Shown: positions 9,368-19,217, numbered from the stretch's first letter. The stretch is DNA of 64,000 nt from Arenibacter antarcticus (GCF_041320605.1 NZ_CP166679.1:124001-188000), one strand, 5' to 3'. Notes: generated by a model from the sequence alone, not told the origin. Translations and numbers: made by a program.

Positions 9368-10789
9368 ATGAAAACAATATATAATACATTTAAATTGTTT
9401 CTCCTTTTGGTTTCCGGGGCATTTATATCTTGCCAGGACATGAACGAGGTTCATGAAGAATATATCAAGGACGGGGAAATTATATATACTAACAAGGTAG
9501 ATTCGTTGTCTACTTTTGGAGGGAAAAACCGAGTAAAGATAAAAGGGTACATCACAGGGGCCTTTAACGTTAATGAGATAGTAGTAACATGGCAAGATGG
9601 TGAGGGCCAACAAATCTTTCCCTATAACAAATCTACTCAGGACACGGACTCACTAGCCCTTATAGTTACCGAATTAGAAGAAAATAGCTATGAATTTAAA
9701 GTGACTAGTAGGGATGCAGATGGTAATCTTTCCGTAGCCAACATAGCATTTGGTACTGCTTACGGAGAAAGGTACCGCTCCAATTTAGAAGCAAGGACAA
9801 TTAACCACCTTTCTTTTGATGGTTCAAACATGGAGGTCCTAATGGGGCTTGGCACCGAGCTTCAAAGAGGAACAGAGGTGAAATATACTAACACCGATAA
9901 TGAAGAAATAATTACTACAGTGGTGAGGGAGGAAAATAATGTGCTTTTAGAGAATGTTTCTATTAACAGCCCAATAGCCTACCGCACGTTTTATGTACCT
10001 ACAGCAGCTAATGAAGGCATTGAATCTACAATTGATGAATTTGAGTCAGACTGGGAAACTCTGGTAGTGCCTAGTTTTGGAAATGTACTTAATAGCGTAG
10101 TATTTAACCCAGTTCTAGGTGGTTTGGAGATGGAATGGTCTAATCCAGATGGTGCGGTCTTAGTTTATACTATAACATATACGGTTAATGGCGTAATAAA
10201 AACCCAAACGATCAACTCTTCAGATGTTAACGGGGAAGCCATTGTATCTGGAATGGATGAGGGAGAACAGATTATAAACGTTAGCGTTGCCGATGCTTAT
10301 GGAAACTCCTTTGGACCAAAAGACTTTACGGTAACCCCAATACCAGCTCAGCTTTTGGACAAGAGTGCGTGGACAATATTTGATTTCTCATCAGAGGAAG
10401 CCGGTGGCGAAGGCCTAGTTAATGGTTATGCTACTGCAGCTATTGATGGTGATGTAAATACATTTTGGCATACACAATGGGGAGGCGCCTCTCCACCATT
10501 CCCACATCATTTTTCTGTGGACATGGGAGCCGAAAAAACGATTGCAAGTTTTGAGACCTTTAGAAGACAAGGAAACGGCAACGGACAAACGAAAATTAAG
10601 TTTTTAATAAGTACCGATGGAGAGACTTGGACAGATCTAGGGGAGTTTAGTGTGGATTCCAAAACTAATGATGGGCAGGTATCTGCTATCAAATCTGCAC
10701 CAACAGCCAGATATTTTAGATATGTGGCAGTGGAAGGCCCTACCAATTTCGCCTACTTGGGTGAGGTAAATGTGTATGGCTTAGAATAA
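9368..10789 (+). CDS. DUF4998/discoidin-domain surface lipoprotein
   Basis: A 473-residue lipoprotein (signal ending SGAFISCQDMNEVHEEY). The N-terminal part matches the DUF4998 type (EEYIKDGEIIYTNKVDSL...GGKNRVKIKGYI), the middle resembles fibronectin-like strands, and the C-terminal about 135 residues form an F5/8 type C (discoidin) domain: AIDGDVNTFWHTQWGG, HHFSVDMGAEKTIASFE, IKFLISTDGETWTDLGEF, ARYFRYVAVEG. Discoidin modules commonly bind galactose or GalNAc-type glycans. It is the last gene before a strong terminator at 10808-10840, so it closes the GH109-susC-susD transcription unit. Role as an accessory surface glycan-binding protein is inferred. Confidence 0.85.
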   Translation: MKTIYNTFKLFLLLVSGAFISCQDMNEVHEEYIKDGEIIYTNKVDSLSTFGGKNRVKIKGYITGAFNVNEIVVTWQDGEGQQIFPYNKSTQDTDSLALIVTELEENSYEFKVTSRDADGNLSVANIAFGTAYGERYRSNLEARTINHLSFDGSNMEVLMGLGTELQRGTEVKYTNTDNEEIITTVVREENNVLLENVSINSPIAYRTFYVPTAANEGIESTIDEFESDWETLVVPSFGNVLNSVVFNPVLGGLEMEWSNPDGAVLVYTITYTVNGVIKTQTINSSDVNGEAIVSGMDEGEQIINVSVADAYGNSFGPKDFTVTPIPAQLLDKSAWTIFDFSSEEAGGEGLVNGYATAAIDGDVNTFWHTQWGGASPPFPHHFSVDMGAEKTIASFETFRRQGNGNGQTKIKFLISTDGETWTDLGEFSVDSKTNDGQVSAIKSAPTARYFRYVAVEGPTNFAYLGEVNVYGLE

Positions 10790-10807
10790 TTAATACCATT
10801 TATTAAG

Positions 10808-10841
10808 AATGGGGAGTGATTTAGGTCTCTCCCCATTTTTT
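10808..10841 (+). terminator. Rho-independent terminator
   Basis: Stem AATGGGGAG (10808-10816) pairs with CTCCCCATT (10829-10837) and is followed by a T run. It sits 19 bp after the stop of the discoidin lipoprotein and ends the first glycan operon. Confidence 0.85.
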
Positions 10842-10974
10842 TATAAAAAATTACATTCTGTTCTCCATATAAAACCATGGAAACTAAACTTTACCATAGG
10901 GCGCTTACCTTGTCTAAATCTAGGCATGAAGCTTGAGTCTTAATTATAGGAGTTCAAATAAAAATCGATTATCA

Positions 10975-11427
10975 ATGAAAAACATATTTACTTTATTTCT
11001 ACTTGTTTCATTATCACTACCATTAACGGCACAGATAAAAGAAACCCACATTCCCGTCTCCAACACCCTAGTTGGGATCTGGAAACAGACTGGTATAACC
11101 AATCCCAAAACCGGAAAAATAATGGAAGTTCAAACCGGTAATTATAAGGTACTCAATGCAGATGGCACCTATTATACTTTTATAACATGGGGAACTGGAA
11201 ATCCAACAAACGACACCACAATCGCACAATATGGTACTTATGAAATTACTTCTGAAAACCTTATGGCCGAGCAAATCATAGAACATACCATGAATCCTAA
11301 ATTGAATGGAAAAAACAGTACTATCAAATTTGAATTGATTAACAGTAAAACATTATTGATGTCATGGAGTCCTAATGATATTGATTGGATAGATGAAAAG
11401 TGGACACGCTTACCATTGTCATTATAA
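10975..11427 (+). CDS. Small secreted DUF4488-like protein
   Basis: The ATG at 10975 is preferred to an in-frame ATG at 10933 because it starts a clean signal peptide (MKNIFTLFLLVSLSLPLTAQ). The mature part of about 130 residues looks lipocalin-like: LVGIWKQTG at the start, then short beta strands (GNYKVLNADGTYYTFITWG, YGTYEITSE, KWTRLPL at the end). This resembles DUF4488 proteins seen near Bacteroidota glycan loci. No enzymatic motif is visible and the function is unknown. Confidence 0.65.
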   Translation: MKNIFTLFLLVSLSLPLTAQIKETHIPVSNTLVGIWKQTGITNPKTGKIMEVQTGNYKVLNADGTYYTFITWGTGNPTNDTTIAQYGTYEITSENLMAEQIIEHTMNPKLNGKNSTIKFELINSKTLLMSWSPNDIDWIDEKWTRLPLSL

Positions 11428-11483
11428 ATACAGAAATTTAAAACAACCAACATTTCCTGAAATTTTTATAACCATTATTTATC

Positions 11484-11921
11484 ATGGAAAAACAACAATC
11501 CTTTAACATGAATGTGCCTTTTATAGAAGGATATGATGTGCTTTTTGTGAAATTAGTACTCACTATCATCCTATTTTGTACCCTCCTTTCAATCTTGAAT
11601 TTTTTGCGAGACAAATTCATCAATAAAACAACTGAACCTAAAAAGCAAGATTTCACCACACTTTTAATCGTCATGAATAAATTGTTTTTCATAGGCGGAT
11701 TCGGTTTTGTGATCGCTAATATTATCAGTGTAATCTTTTCCCAAATGAGACGGAATTCAAATTTACCTAACCTTAGAGTGGGGGGAGAATGGGACTACCT
11801 TATATTTGGTATCATCCTAATATTTATCGGAATAGCATTTAAAACGAGTAGAAAGGTGCTAAAAAAGGAAAGTGTACTAGAAATAGAAGTTGAAACCCCT
11901 AAGACAGCAATAAAGGGATAG
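11484..11921 (+). CDS. Small inner-membrane protein of unknown function
   Basis: I do not recognise the family. The 145 residues contain three clear hydrophobic segments: about residues 20-42 (LFVKLVLTIILFCTLLSIL), 60-86 (VMNKLFFIGGFGFVIANII) and 105-122 (YLIFGIILIFIGIAFKT), with a charged cytoplasmic-type C-terminal tail. It follows the DUF4488-like gene by 56 bp on the same strand. Confidence 0.6.
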   Translation: MEKQQSFNMNVPFIEGYDVLFVKLVLTIILFCTLLSILNFLRDKFINKTTEPKKQDFTTLLIVMNKLFFIGGFGFVIANIISVIFSQMRRNSNLPNLRVGGEWDYLIFGIILIFIGIAFKTSRKVLKKESVLEIEVETPKTAIKG

Positions 11922-12174
11922 ATAATTCCTTGTAAATCAAAAAAACATCGCACACAGTTTAGAGCCTTGCTGGGTAACAGCAATTGCATCCATAGTTTAA
12001 GGAACTACAATTCTAGCAATTTTAAAGTGGTTGCTTCCTCTTAAGGGAGCAATTCCTGTGCTAAAATACCAAACTTTCCCTGCGATTTCATTACAATGAA
12101 CTTCCAAATCATACACCGACCTCATTACACTACAATACGGATGTACATTTTTTCAAATTTAAAACCAAAATAAA

Positions 12175-14385
12175 ATGCAAACCAAACTATTCTTTTTACT
12201 ACTAACAGTATTCCTTATTTCCATTGGTTGCTCAGATAAGAGCGACCCAATAGTTGAACCGGAAACAGATAATTCTGCTTCTCTAAAAGACCCTGATTAT
12301 TATGCACCCACTAGTGCAAGTGCTATCGATAAAGATGACTTGATATCTGCGAATACAGCATCATCTAGCGAACATCAAAATGGATCAGATATAGAAAAGA
12401 CACTTGATGGAGATAAAAAAACTATCTATCACAGTAGATGGGGAAACCAAACCAAATACCCCGTTGATCTGATCTATAATTTTGAAGAAAAGAACAAACA
12501 GATTGATTATTTTGTGCTTTACCCAAGAAGTGATAGTAATAACGGAATAATCCTAGAGGTAACGGTTTATACTAAAGCTCAAGGAGAAAGTGAATTCAAA
12601 AAATTTAAGGATTTTGTATTTAAGAGTGGAAACACACCAAAGATCATAACATTTCCTGAAGGTTTTGAAAACCCAGGAGCTATTAAATTATCAGTTACCA
12701 AAGGAGTTAATGACTTTGTGAGCTTAGCTGAAATAGAGTTTTACAAAAGAAATACTTCTTTAGAAGCTAGTCTTAGCGTTTTTAATGACAAGGCTTGTAC
12801 TGAGTTAAAATCGGGCATCACTAAAGACGATATTATGGCGATTGAGAATAAATTTGTTCAAAACATGGCGCTTGCTATTTACAATAAGGTTTATGATAAA
12901 TTCAGAATAGGCAACTTTAAAAGTTATCCTTATCCCGGAATTATTGCTAGCACAAACAAAACAAGCACCTATGGTATTTATGATAATGTTACTGGTATTT
13001 ACGTTAGACGGGGTACGGAAATGGTAGTTTTTATGGATGACTTTGAAGGAGAAATATCCTTACGTGTTGTTAACCATAATGAAGGCTTTGGCGGTATAGA
13101 TTATGTAATGCAACCTGGGGTTAATCGTTTTAAAGTGGATACGGAAGGACTTGCTTATTTAATGTATCAAGATGAAAATGAATACGAAGTAAAGGCCAAC
13201 TTTGCCACAGGTAAAATCAACGGTTATTTTGATATTGCCCAACATACAAATGATGATTGGAAAGAATTAATTACGAATGCAGAGTATAGCTTTTTTGATG
13301 TGTTAGGCGAATTTGCACACTTAACATTTACTACGGACGATCTTCGTCAACATACTCCCGATATTACAGAACTCATTGGTCTTTATGATGATATAGTTGA
13401 TTTAGAACAAGACTTTTTAGGCCTATACAAATACGATAGAGCCAATAAGACGCGTATGTATTTTAGAACCAATACGCATCAGGATATGTATATGTATGCA
13501 ACTTCGTATAGAACTGAGTATCATAAAGGAACCATGCCAGCACTTTGTAACCCCAGTACATTAAAAGCGTCACCTTGGGGACCTGCACATGAGGTAGGGC
13601 ATGTAAATCAAACAAGACCTGGATTAAGATGGTTGGGAATGACCGAAGTTTCCAATAACATTTATAGCCTTTATGTACAGACCACCTGGGGAAATGATGC
13701 CAGAATTGATGCAGAGCAGCTTAATCCATACAACAATCGTTATGAAAAGGCTTTTACAGAAATTATAGCTGATAATCTTGCTCATGGTGAGCATGGCGAT
13801 GTGTTTTGTAAACTAGTACCATTTTGGCAATTACAACTATATTTTTCAAATGTATTAGGTAACGAAGATTTTTATAAAGACGTACATGAAAGAATTAGAG
13901 TAAGCGACAATCCATCTTCTCATGGGGCTGCACAAGTTGAGTTTGCTAAAATTTGTTCTGATATTGCAGAAACAGATTTAACAGCGTTCTTTACCGCTTG
14001 GGGCTTTCTTAAAGCAGTAAATGCTGATCTAGATGATTATGGTCAAGGAACCATTACCGTAACACAGTCTATGGTAGATGAAGCCATATCCTATATCCAA
14101 TCTAAAGGCTATCCAGAACCTGAGATGAAATTGCAATTTTTACATGAACAAAATTTACATATTTTTAAAAACAAAGGAGCTCTTAGTGTTGGAAAAGCAT
14201 ATGTATCTAATAAAAAGATTACTATTTCTGGAACAAATAACGCTGCAGTTTATCAACAAGAGCGAGGGGGTGCTGTTATACATATATCACCTAGAGATGC
14301 CTTTACCGTTACCTCTTTTAGCCCTACCGACAAAATATTTGCAGTTGGCTATGATGGCGAACGAAAAGAAATTTCAGTACAGTAA
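12175..14385 (+). CDS. M60-family (enhancin/O-glycopeptidase-like) metallopeptidase lipoprotein
   Basis: A 736-residue lipoprotein (lipobox ISIGCSDKSDP, C19). Residues about 50-200 form an F5/8 type C/CBM32-like module (NGSDIEKTLDGDKKTIYHSRWG, LSVTKGVNDFVSLAEIEFY). The catalytic part carries the gluzincin motif HEVGH at 472-476, and a Glu 15 residues later (E491, GMTEVSNN) fits the third zinc ligand. This HExxHx(8,28)E pattern plus the preceding ALCNPSTLKASPWGPA block is typical of peptidase M60, whose gut members cleave mucin-type glycoproteins next to O-glycans. With the GH109 gene 10 kb upstream this suggests attack on O-glycosylated protein. To the eye its codons are more AT-rich than those of the SusCD genes, which may mean separate acquisition; I have not computed this. 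Confidence 0.85.
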   Translation: MQTKLFFLLLTVFLISIGCSDKSDPIVEPETDNSASLKDPDYYAPTSASAIDKDDLISANTASSSEHQNGSDIEKTLDGDKKTIYHSRWGNQTKYPVDLIYNFEEKNKQIDYFVLYPRSDSNNGIILEVTVYTKAQGESEFKKFKDFVFKSGNTPKIITFPEGFENPGAIKLSVTKGVNDFVSLAEIEFYKRNTSLEASLSVFNDKACTELKSGITKDDIMAIENKFVQNMALAIYNKVYDKFRIGNFKSYPYPGIIASTNKTSTYGIYDNVTGIYVRRGTEMVVFMDDFEGEISLRVVNHNEGFGGIDYVMQPGVNRFKVDTEGLAYLMYQDENEYEVKANFATGKINGYFDIAQHTNDDWKELITNAEYSFFDVLGEFAHLTFTTDDLRQHTPDITELIGLYDDIVDLEQDFLGLYKYDRANKTRMYFRTNTHQDMYMYATSYRTEYHKGTMPALCNPSTLKASPWGPAHEVGHVNQTRPGLRWLGMTEVSNNIYSLYVQTTWGNDARIDAEQLNPYNNRYEKAFTEIIADNLAHGEHGDVFCKLVPFWQLQLYFSNVLGNEDFYKDVHERIRVSDNPSSHGAAQVEFAKICSDIAETDLTAFFTAWGFLKAVNADLDDYGQGTITVTQSMVDEAISYIQSKGYPEPEMKLQFLHEQNLHIFKNKGALSVGKAYVSNKKITISGTNNAAVYQQERGGAVIHISPRDAFTVTSFSPTDKIFAVGYDGERKEISVQ

Positions 14386-14447
14386 CTATCAAGTAAAAAA
14401 TTTAATTAGTTGAAGAACTAAACCATTTATCCTTTTGAGATAGTTAG

Positions 14448-14486
14448 AAAAGCCTTTACGTATTAAATACGTAGCGGCTTTTTATT
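14448..14486 (+). terminator. Rho-independent terminator after the M60 gene
   Basis: AAAAGCC (14448-14454) pairs with GGCTTTT (14476-14482), with an inner TACGTA/TACGTA stem (14457-14462 and 14468-14473) and a T-rich tail. It lies about 60 bp after the peptidase stop. Confidence 0.75.
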
Positions 14487-14540
14487 TTATCAGGCCCTAG
14501 TATAGTACTGCTTGGACAGTAGTATGCTGCGATTAAACAA

Positions 14541-14585
14541 AAAAATCCCAAGTCCTCTTAAACAGTAAGATTACTTGGGATTTTT
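14541..14585 (-). terminator. Rho-independent terminator for the leftward Gfo/Idh/MocA gene
   Basis: Perfect 13-base arms AAAAATCCCAAGT (14541-14553) and ACTTGGGATTTTT (14573-14585) lie 20 bp beyond the stop of the minus-strand oxidoreductase. The A/T flanks make it potentially bidirectional. Confidence 0.8.
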
Positions 14586-14605
14586 AATTTATAAATTAGT
14601 CCAAA

Positions 14606-15952
14606 CTATATTACAACCGTCTTTCCTGGTGTTGGAATAGTATAGGTTCCATCTGCATTTGGCTGTACTGGAGCTGGGGAATCCCAGGTAAGATCATCCG
14701 GAGCCAAATCTATGTTAGACCCCATAGCCTCTTCCAGTTTAATGATTTTCCCAGAGTAGGTGGCCATACGACCTATAATTGCGCTCATAGTACTCTTGGC
14801 ACCATTTTCCGCATCACTAATTACCCCATTGTTTCTAATGGATTGAAAAAGTTTTACATGTTCTACCTGATATGGATTAGGATCGTCCTTGCCCCTATGG
14901 GTAAATACTTCTCCTCCATCGTAGTCTTTAACAAAAGTATTGTCGCCATACGTCTCAATAGTACCCTTAGTACCTTGGAACATCTCGGCTACCTTACTCA
15001 TTGTTTCAGGATGATGACGACATTGACTGGCAATTACCGCACCACTAGGATAGGTATATTCCACAAAGTGATGGTCAAATATTTCCCCATGGTCTTTTCC
15101 AGTACGGACCTGTCTACCTCCCATCCCTTGGGCGGAAATTGGGTACTCTCCAATAAACCAATTGGCCACATCTATATTATGAATATGTTGTTCCAAAATA
15201 TGGTCCCCGCATAACCAGTTGAAATAGTACCAATTACGCATCTGGTATTCCAATTCGGACTGTCCAGGCTGTCTCTCCCGAACCCATACACCTCCACTGT
15301 TCCAATATACCTGTCCAGAAACTATTTTTCCGATCTTATTTTCCTTTATTTGCTGAAGTCCAGCCAAATAGTTGTCTTGGTAATGCCTTTGCAGCCCTAC
15401 TACTACATTTAACTTCTTGTCCTTAGCTATTTTTGCTGCTGCCAATACCTTGCGTACCCCGGGCGCATCTGTTGCTACCGGTTTTTCCATAAACACGTGT
15501 TTCCCGGCATTTACGGCAAATTCAAAATGTTGAGGCCTAAATCCTGGAGGAGTGGCCAAGATAACCACATCGGCCAGCGCCATTGCTTTTTCCGCTCCGT
15601 CAAAGCCTACAAACTGATTTTTCTTGGGAACATTTACTCTTTTGGTACCGTCAAATGCCTTTTTCACGTTCATTAAACTTCCCTCTAACCTATCTTCAAA
15701 TGCATCTGCCATGGCTACTAATTCCGTGTTTGGATCAGCATTTAAAGCCTGAATTACAGCACCAGTACCTCGACCACCGCAACCCACCAAGGCTATTTTC
15801 AACATTTTATCGTTGGCACCATTTACCATGGCGTTCATTTGCATGGCAGGCAAGATCATAGCCCCTGTAACCAAAGCGCTACTCTTACAAAAATCCCTTC
15901 TGCTATTTTTCGTGTTAGCAGTAGGTTCTTTAGAATTATTATCAATTTTCAT
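14606..15952 (-). CDS. Tat-exported Gfo/Idh/MocA-family oxidoreductase
   Basis: A 448-residue protein with a twin-arginine leader (NSRRDFCKSSALVTGAM), a Rossmann site (VGCGGRGTGAV), the family EKP motif (HVFMEKPVATD) and the C-terminal Gfo/Idh/MocA alpha/beta region with DHILEQHIHNIDVANW. These NAD(P)-dependent enzymes oxidise or reduce sugar hydroxyls; the Tat leader means it is folded with cofactor before export. It is transcribed alone, divergent from the GH63 gene and convergent with the M60 gene. The exact sugar is unknown; similarity to inositol 2-dehydrogenase is only at family level. Confidence 0.85.
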   Translation of the reverse strand: MKIDNNSKEPTANTKNSRRDFCKSSALVTGAMILPAMQMNAMVNGANDKMLKIALVGCGGRGTGAVIQALNADPNTELVAMADAFEDRLEGSLMNVKKAFDGTKRVNVPKKNQFVGFDGAEKAMALADVVILATPPGFRPQHFEFAVNAGKHVFMEKPVATDAPGVRKVLAAAKIAKDKKLNVVVGLQRHYQDNYLAGLQQIKENKIGKIVSGQVYWNSGGVWVRERQPGQSELEYQMRNWYYFNWLCGDHILEQHIHNIDVANWFIGEYPISAQGMGGRQVRTGKDHGEIFDHHFVEYTYPSGAVIASQCRHHPETMSKVAEMFQGTKGTIETYGDNTFVKDYDGGEVFTHRGKDDPNPYQVEHVKLFQSIRNNGVISDAENGAKSTMSAIIGRMATYSGKIIKLEEAMGSNIDLAPDDLTWDSPAPVQPNADGTYTIPTPGKTVVI

Positions 15953-16364
15953 CTATTAAGGTTTATTTATTTAACACCTAATATACCCAGAATGATTTTT
16001 ACTAAGACCATGAAGGCATAATACAAGCAGTTAAGGTAGGTATTAATTGGGAAACGTACAATTTACATTTAAATTTTATTCACCCCCTATTAGCCCTTGT
16101 TGGAAATCAGATCTTTTTACGCATTTCACTTCTTTACAGATGATCAAATACAATACCCTAGGCAATGATATTTTTGTGTAAGACCCGAGAATACCAACTA
16201 ATAAATACAAGCCAACACAGTGGATAATTTCCGACATATTCAAGTGCCACATAAATTTTAGGTTTCTATATTGTTAAACTAATAGTATCTTTGATTCCTG
16301 AAATTAGAGACCTAGAAAGCTTCTATTACAGGGGAATACCTTTTTATATAGAGAGAAAACATAG
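15953..16364. other. 412-bp divergent intergenic region
   Basis: AT-rich spacer between the leftward oxidoreductase and the rightward GH63 gene. I see no ORF, RNA or repeat in it, only the promoter-like site listed at 16263-16293. Confidence 0.6.
16263..16293 (+). promoter_or_regulatory. Bacteroidota-type promoter candidate for the GH63 gene
   Basis: TTTC at 16263-16266, a 19-base spacer and TATCTTTG at 16286-16293 match the Bacteroidota sigma-ABfr pattern (TTTG-N19-TAnnTTTG) with one mismatch in the upstream box. The GH63 ATG is at 16365, leaving a leader of about 65 nt. Confidence 0.5.
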
Positions 16365-19004
16365 ATGGCAAAGAAAAAGATTATTGAAGAAGAAAAACGC
16401 TTAGAGGAAAACCTGATCAATTCTAAAGATTGGCATAAATGGGGACCTTATTTAAGTGAGCGTCAATGGGGCACCGTGAGGGAAGACTATAGTCCAAATG
16501 GAGATGCATGGAATTATTTTTCACATGATAGCTCTCGTAGTAGAACTTATCGATGGGGAGAGGATGGTATTGCAGGAATTTCGGACAGATATTGCAATAT
16601 TTGCTTTGGAGTGGCGCTATGGAATGGAAAGGACAGTATCCTTAAAGAACGCCTTTTTGGACTGACAGGTCCGCAGGGGAACCATGGGGAAGATGTAAAG
16701 GAACTCTACTACTATTTAGAGAGTACGCCATCCCATTCCTATATGAAACACCTCTATAAGTATCCACAAAATGAATTTCCCTACAAAGAATTGGTAGAGG
16801 AAAACGGTAAACGAGGGAAACAAGATCTGGAATACGAAATTTTGGATACCGGTATCTTTGACAATAACGAATATTTTGATGTTTTTACGGAATACGCCAA
16901 GGCCGATACCCAAGATATACTGATAAAAATAACTGTCAGTAACAGAAGTTCAAAACCAGCCCCACTCTATTTATTGCCCACCTTATGGATACGCAATTTT
17001 TGGAGTTTTGTTGGAATGCCTGAAAAACCCAGTATAAAAAAACAACTTCACAAGGGAATTCCCTATGTATCCATAGACCACATCTACGTTGGCAAATACA
17101 ATATGTATTTTGAGGAGCCTTCCCAATTGCTCTTTACCGAGAACGAGACCAACATGGAAAAAATCTATGTTCAGGCCAATGATCACCCCTATAAAAAGGA
17201 TCTTTTTCACGATATGGTAATCAATGGGGATTTTTCTAAAACGAAAAAGAAACAGGAGGGCACCAAATTTTCGCCCATGTATAAAATGCAGTTGGAGGCA
17301 GGGGAAACCAAAACAATTAAAGTAAGACTTACCAACGGCACCTTGGAAACCCCTTTTGACGATGAATTCGATTCGGTTTTCGCCAAAAGGATAGCGGAAT
17401 CTCAAGAGTTTTTGGAAGCAACTTTTCCAAATTCGGACAAAGAAGCCTTGGAACTCCAAAAACAGGCCGTAGCAGGACTACTTTGGTCTAAACAATACTA
17501 CAATTACGAGGTAGAGAAATGGCTTCAGGGCGATTTTAAAGAATTTCCTCCATCCCCAAATCGATTAAACGGTAGGAACAACCAGTGGAAAACACTTAGG
17601 ATCCACGATATACTTGCCATGCCAGACAAATGGGAATATCCTTGGTTTGCAGCCTGGGACACTGCATTTCACTGTGTTTCCCTTGCACTGGTAGATTCCA
17701 ATTTTGCCAAAGACCAATTGCTTTTATTTACCAAGGAATGGTATATGTCCCCTAGTGGTCAAATTCCCGCATACGAATGGAATTTTAGCGATGTTAACCC
17801 CCCGGTACAGGCTTGGGCCTCCCTACAGGTATTCCAAATTGAAAAAAAGAAGACAGGAAAAGGCGACGTTGAATTTTTAAAAAGGATGTTCAACAAATTG
17901 GCCCTGAACTTTACCTGGTGGGTGAACCGGGTAGATAGGGATGAGAAAAATGTTTTTGAGGGCGGGTTTTTAGGCCTCGATAATATTGGAGTTTTTGACA
18001 GAAGCAACGGGGTGCCCGGAGGTGGTGTCTTAGAACAGGTAGACGGCACATCTTGGATGGCACTATACTGTCTTAATATGTTGGAAATGGCCTTGGAAAT
18101 ATCCTTGGAAGACAAGTCCTTCGAAGATATGGCCATGAAATATTTTGGACACTTTGTATTTATAGCAGAAGCCTTGAATACTATAAAAGAAGGATATAAA
18201 GGCTCATGGGACCAAAACGACGGATTTTTCTATGACAACCTAATATTACCCACTGGAGAATCGTTCCACATAAAGGTAAGGTCTATATCTGGACTACTCT
18301 CCTTAGCGGCGGTATTGAATATTAAAAAAGAATATTTAGAAAAGCTTCCGCGCTTCTGTAAAAGTATGGAGTGGTTCCGAAAACACCGGATAGAAAACTC
18401 CAAATACCAAGTAATGGAGGAGTACACTAGAGGGGAAGATGTGCTGTTGTCACTAGTGCCCAAAGCACGATTAAACATATTGATGAGCAGTGTTTTAAAT
18501 GAGAAAGAATTTTTGTCCCCATACGGTATACGATCCTTGTCCAAAGTACATGAAAAACCGTATAACATCTCTATAAAAGGGACCAATTATAGTATTAACT
18601 ACGAACCTGCAGAATCTTCAACACGACTCTTTGGAGGCAATTCTAATTGGCGTGGGCCCATTTGGATGCCAATGAATTATTTATTTATAGATTCATTACG
18701 GGAATATCATAGTTATTTCGGCGATAAACTTAAGTTTAATTTCCCAACAGGAAACGATAACAACCTTAATTTAAGAGATATAAGTGACCAGATAGGAAAG
18801 CGGTTGATCCAAATATTCGAAAAGGATTCTGAGGGCAATCGTCCTATTCATAAATTACACCAAGAGAAGTACCAAGACCCACATTTTAAGGAATTGATCC
18901 TTTTTTATGAATACTTTGATGGGAATAATGGCAGGGGAGCCGGTGCCTCTCACCAAACAGGGTGGACTGCCTTGGTTGCTAATTTATTAAAAGATATAGA
19001 TTAA
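16365..19004 (+). CDS. GH63-type glucosidase (mannosyl/glucosylglycerate hydrolase-like), cytoplasmic
   Basis: An 879-residue protein without a signal peptide. The start WHKWGPYLSERQWGTVREDYS and the following GDAWNYFSHD and FGLTGPQGNHGED are typical of the bacterial GH63 'glucosidase' group. The C-terminal half is an (alpha/alpha)6 barrel with WDTAFH (D432, candidate general acid), IPAYEWNFSDVNPP and NWRGPIWMP (761-769), the last being a GH63/GH37-type signature. Related enzymes hydrolyse mannosyl- or glucosyl-glycerate, or alpha-glucosides. Its cytoplasmic location fits intracellular compatible-solute or oligosaccharide turnover. It has its own promoter candidate and terminator, so it is monocistronic. 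Confidence 0.82.
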   Translation: MAKKKIIEEEKRLEENLINSKDWHKWGPYLSERQWGTVREDYSPNGDAWNYFSHDSSRSRTYRWGEDGIAGISDRYCNICFGVALWNGKDSILKERLFGLTGPQGNHGEDVKELYYYLESTPSHSYMKHLYKYPQNEFPYKELVEENGKRGKQDLEYEILDTGIFDNNEYFDVFTEYAKADTQDILIKITVSNRSSKPAPLYLLPTLWIRNFWSFVGMPEKPSIKKQLHKGIPYVSIDHIYVGKYNMYFEEPSQLLFTENETNMEKIYVQANDHPYKKDLFHDMVINGDFSKTKKKQEGTKFSPMYKMQLEAGETKTIKVRLTNGTLETPFDDEFDSVFAKRIAESQEFLEATFPNSDKEALELQKQAVAGLLWSKQYYNYEVEKWLQGDFKEFPPSPNRLNGRNNQWKTLRIHDILAMPDKWEYPWFAAWDTAFHCVSLALVDSNFAKDQLLLFTKEWYMSPSGQIPAYEWNFSDVNPPVQAWASLQVFQIEKKKTGKGDVEFLKRMFNKLALNFTWWVNRVDRDEKNVFEGGFLGLDNIGVFDRSNGVPGGGVLEQVDGTSWMALYCLNMLEMALEISLEDKSFEDMAMKYFGHFVFIAEALNTIKEGYKGSWDQNDGFFYDNLILPTGESFHIKVRSISGLLSLAAVLNIKKEYLEKLPRFCKSMEWFRKHRIENSKYQVMEEYTRGEDVLLSLVPKARLNILMSSVLNEKEFLSPYGIRSLSKVHEKPYNISIKGTNYSINYEPAESSTRLFGGNSNWRGPIWMPMNYLFIDSLREYHSYFGDKLKFNFPTGNDNNLNLRDISDQIGKRLIQIFEKDSEGNRPIHKLHQEKYQDPHFKELILFYEYFDGNNGRGAGASHQTGWTALVANLLKDID

Positions 19005-19016
19005 TATTAGATGTAC

Positions 19017-19057
19017 ACGCCACTTAAAACCAACTTTTTAAGTGGCGTTATTTTTAA
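19017..19057 (+). terminator. Rho-independent terminator after the GH63 gene
   Basis: Perfect 13-base arms ACGCCACTTAAAA (19017-19029) and TTTTAAGTGGCGT (19036-19048), loop CCAACT, followed by a T-rich tail. Confidence 0.88.
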
Positions 19058-19217
19058 TATACACGACCTATAAGCACTGCTGTAAACCATAAATAACGCT
19101 ATATCATCACCAAGAAAGAGTGCATTAATGAATATTTTTAATGGTTAATGCTCATCGTTATTTTTTGATAGGCCCAACAGAGCCCTAAGAAATATGGGGC
19201 GGTAAGAATTGAATAGA

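Noticed and set aside
16716-18586. Minus-strand ORFs of 65-158 codons inside the GH63 gene
   Set aside because: Antisense shadows of a well-supported gene.
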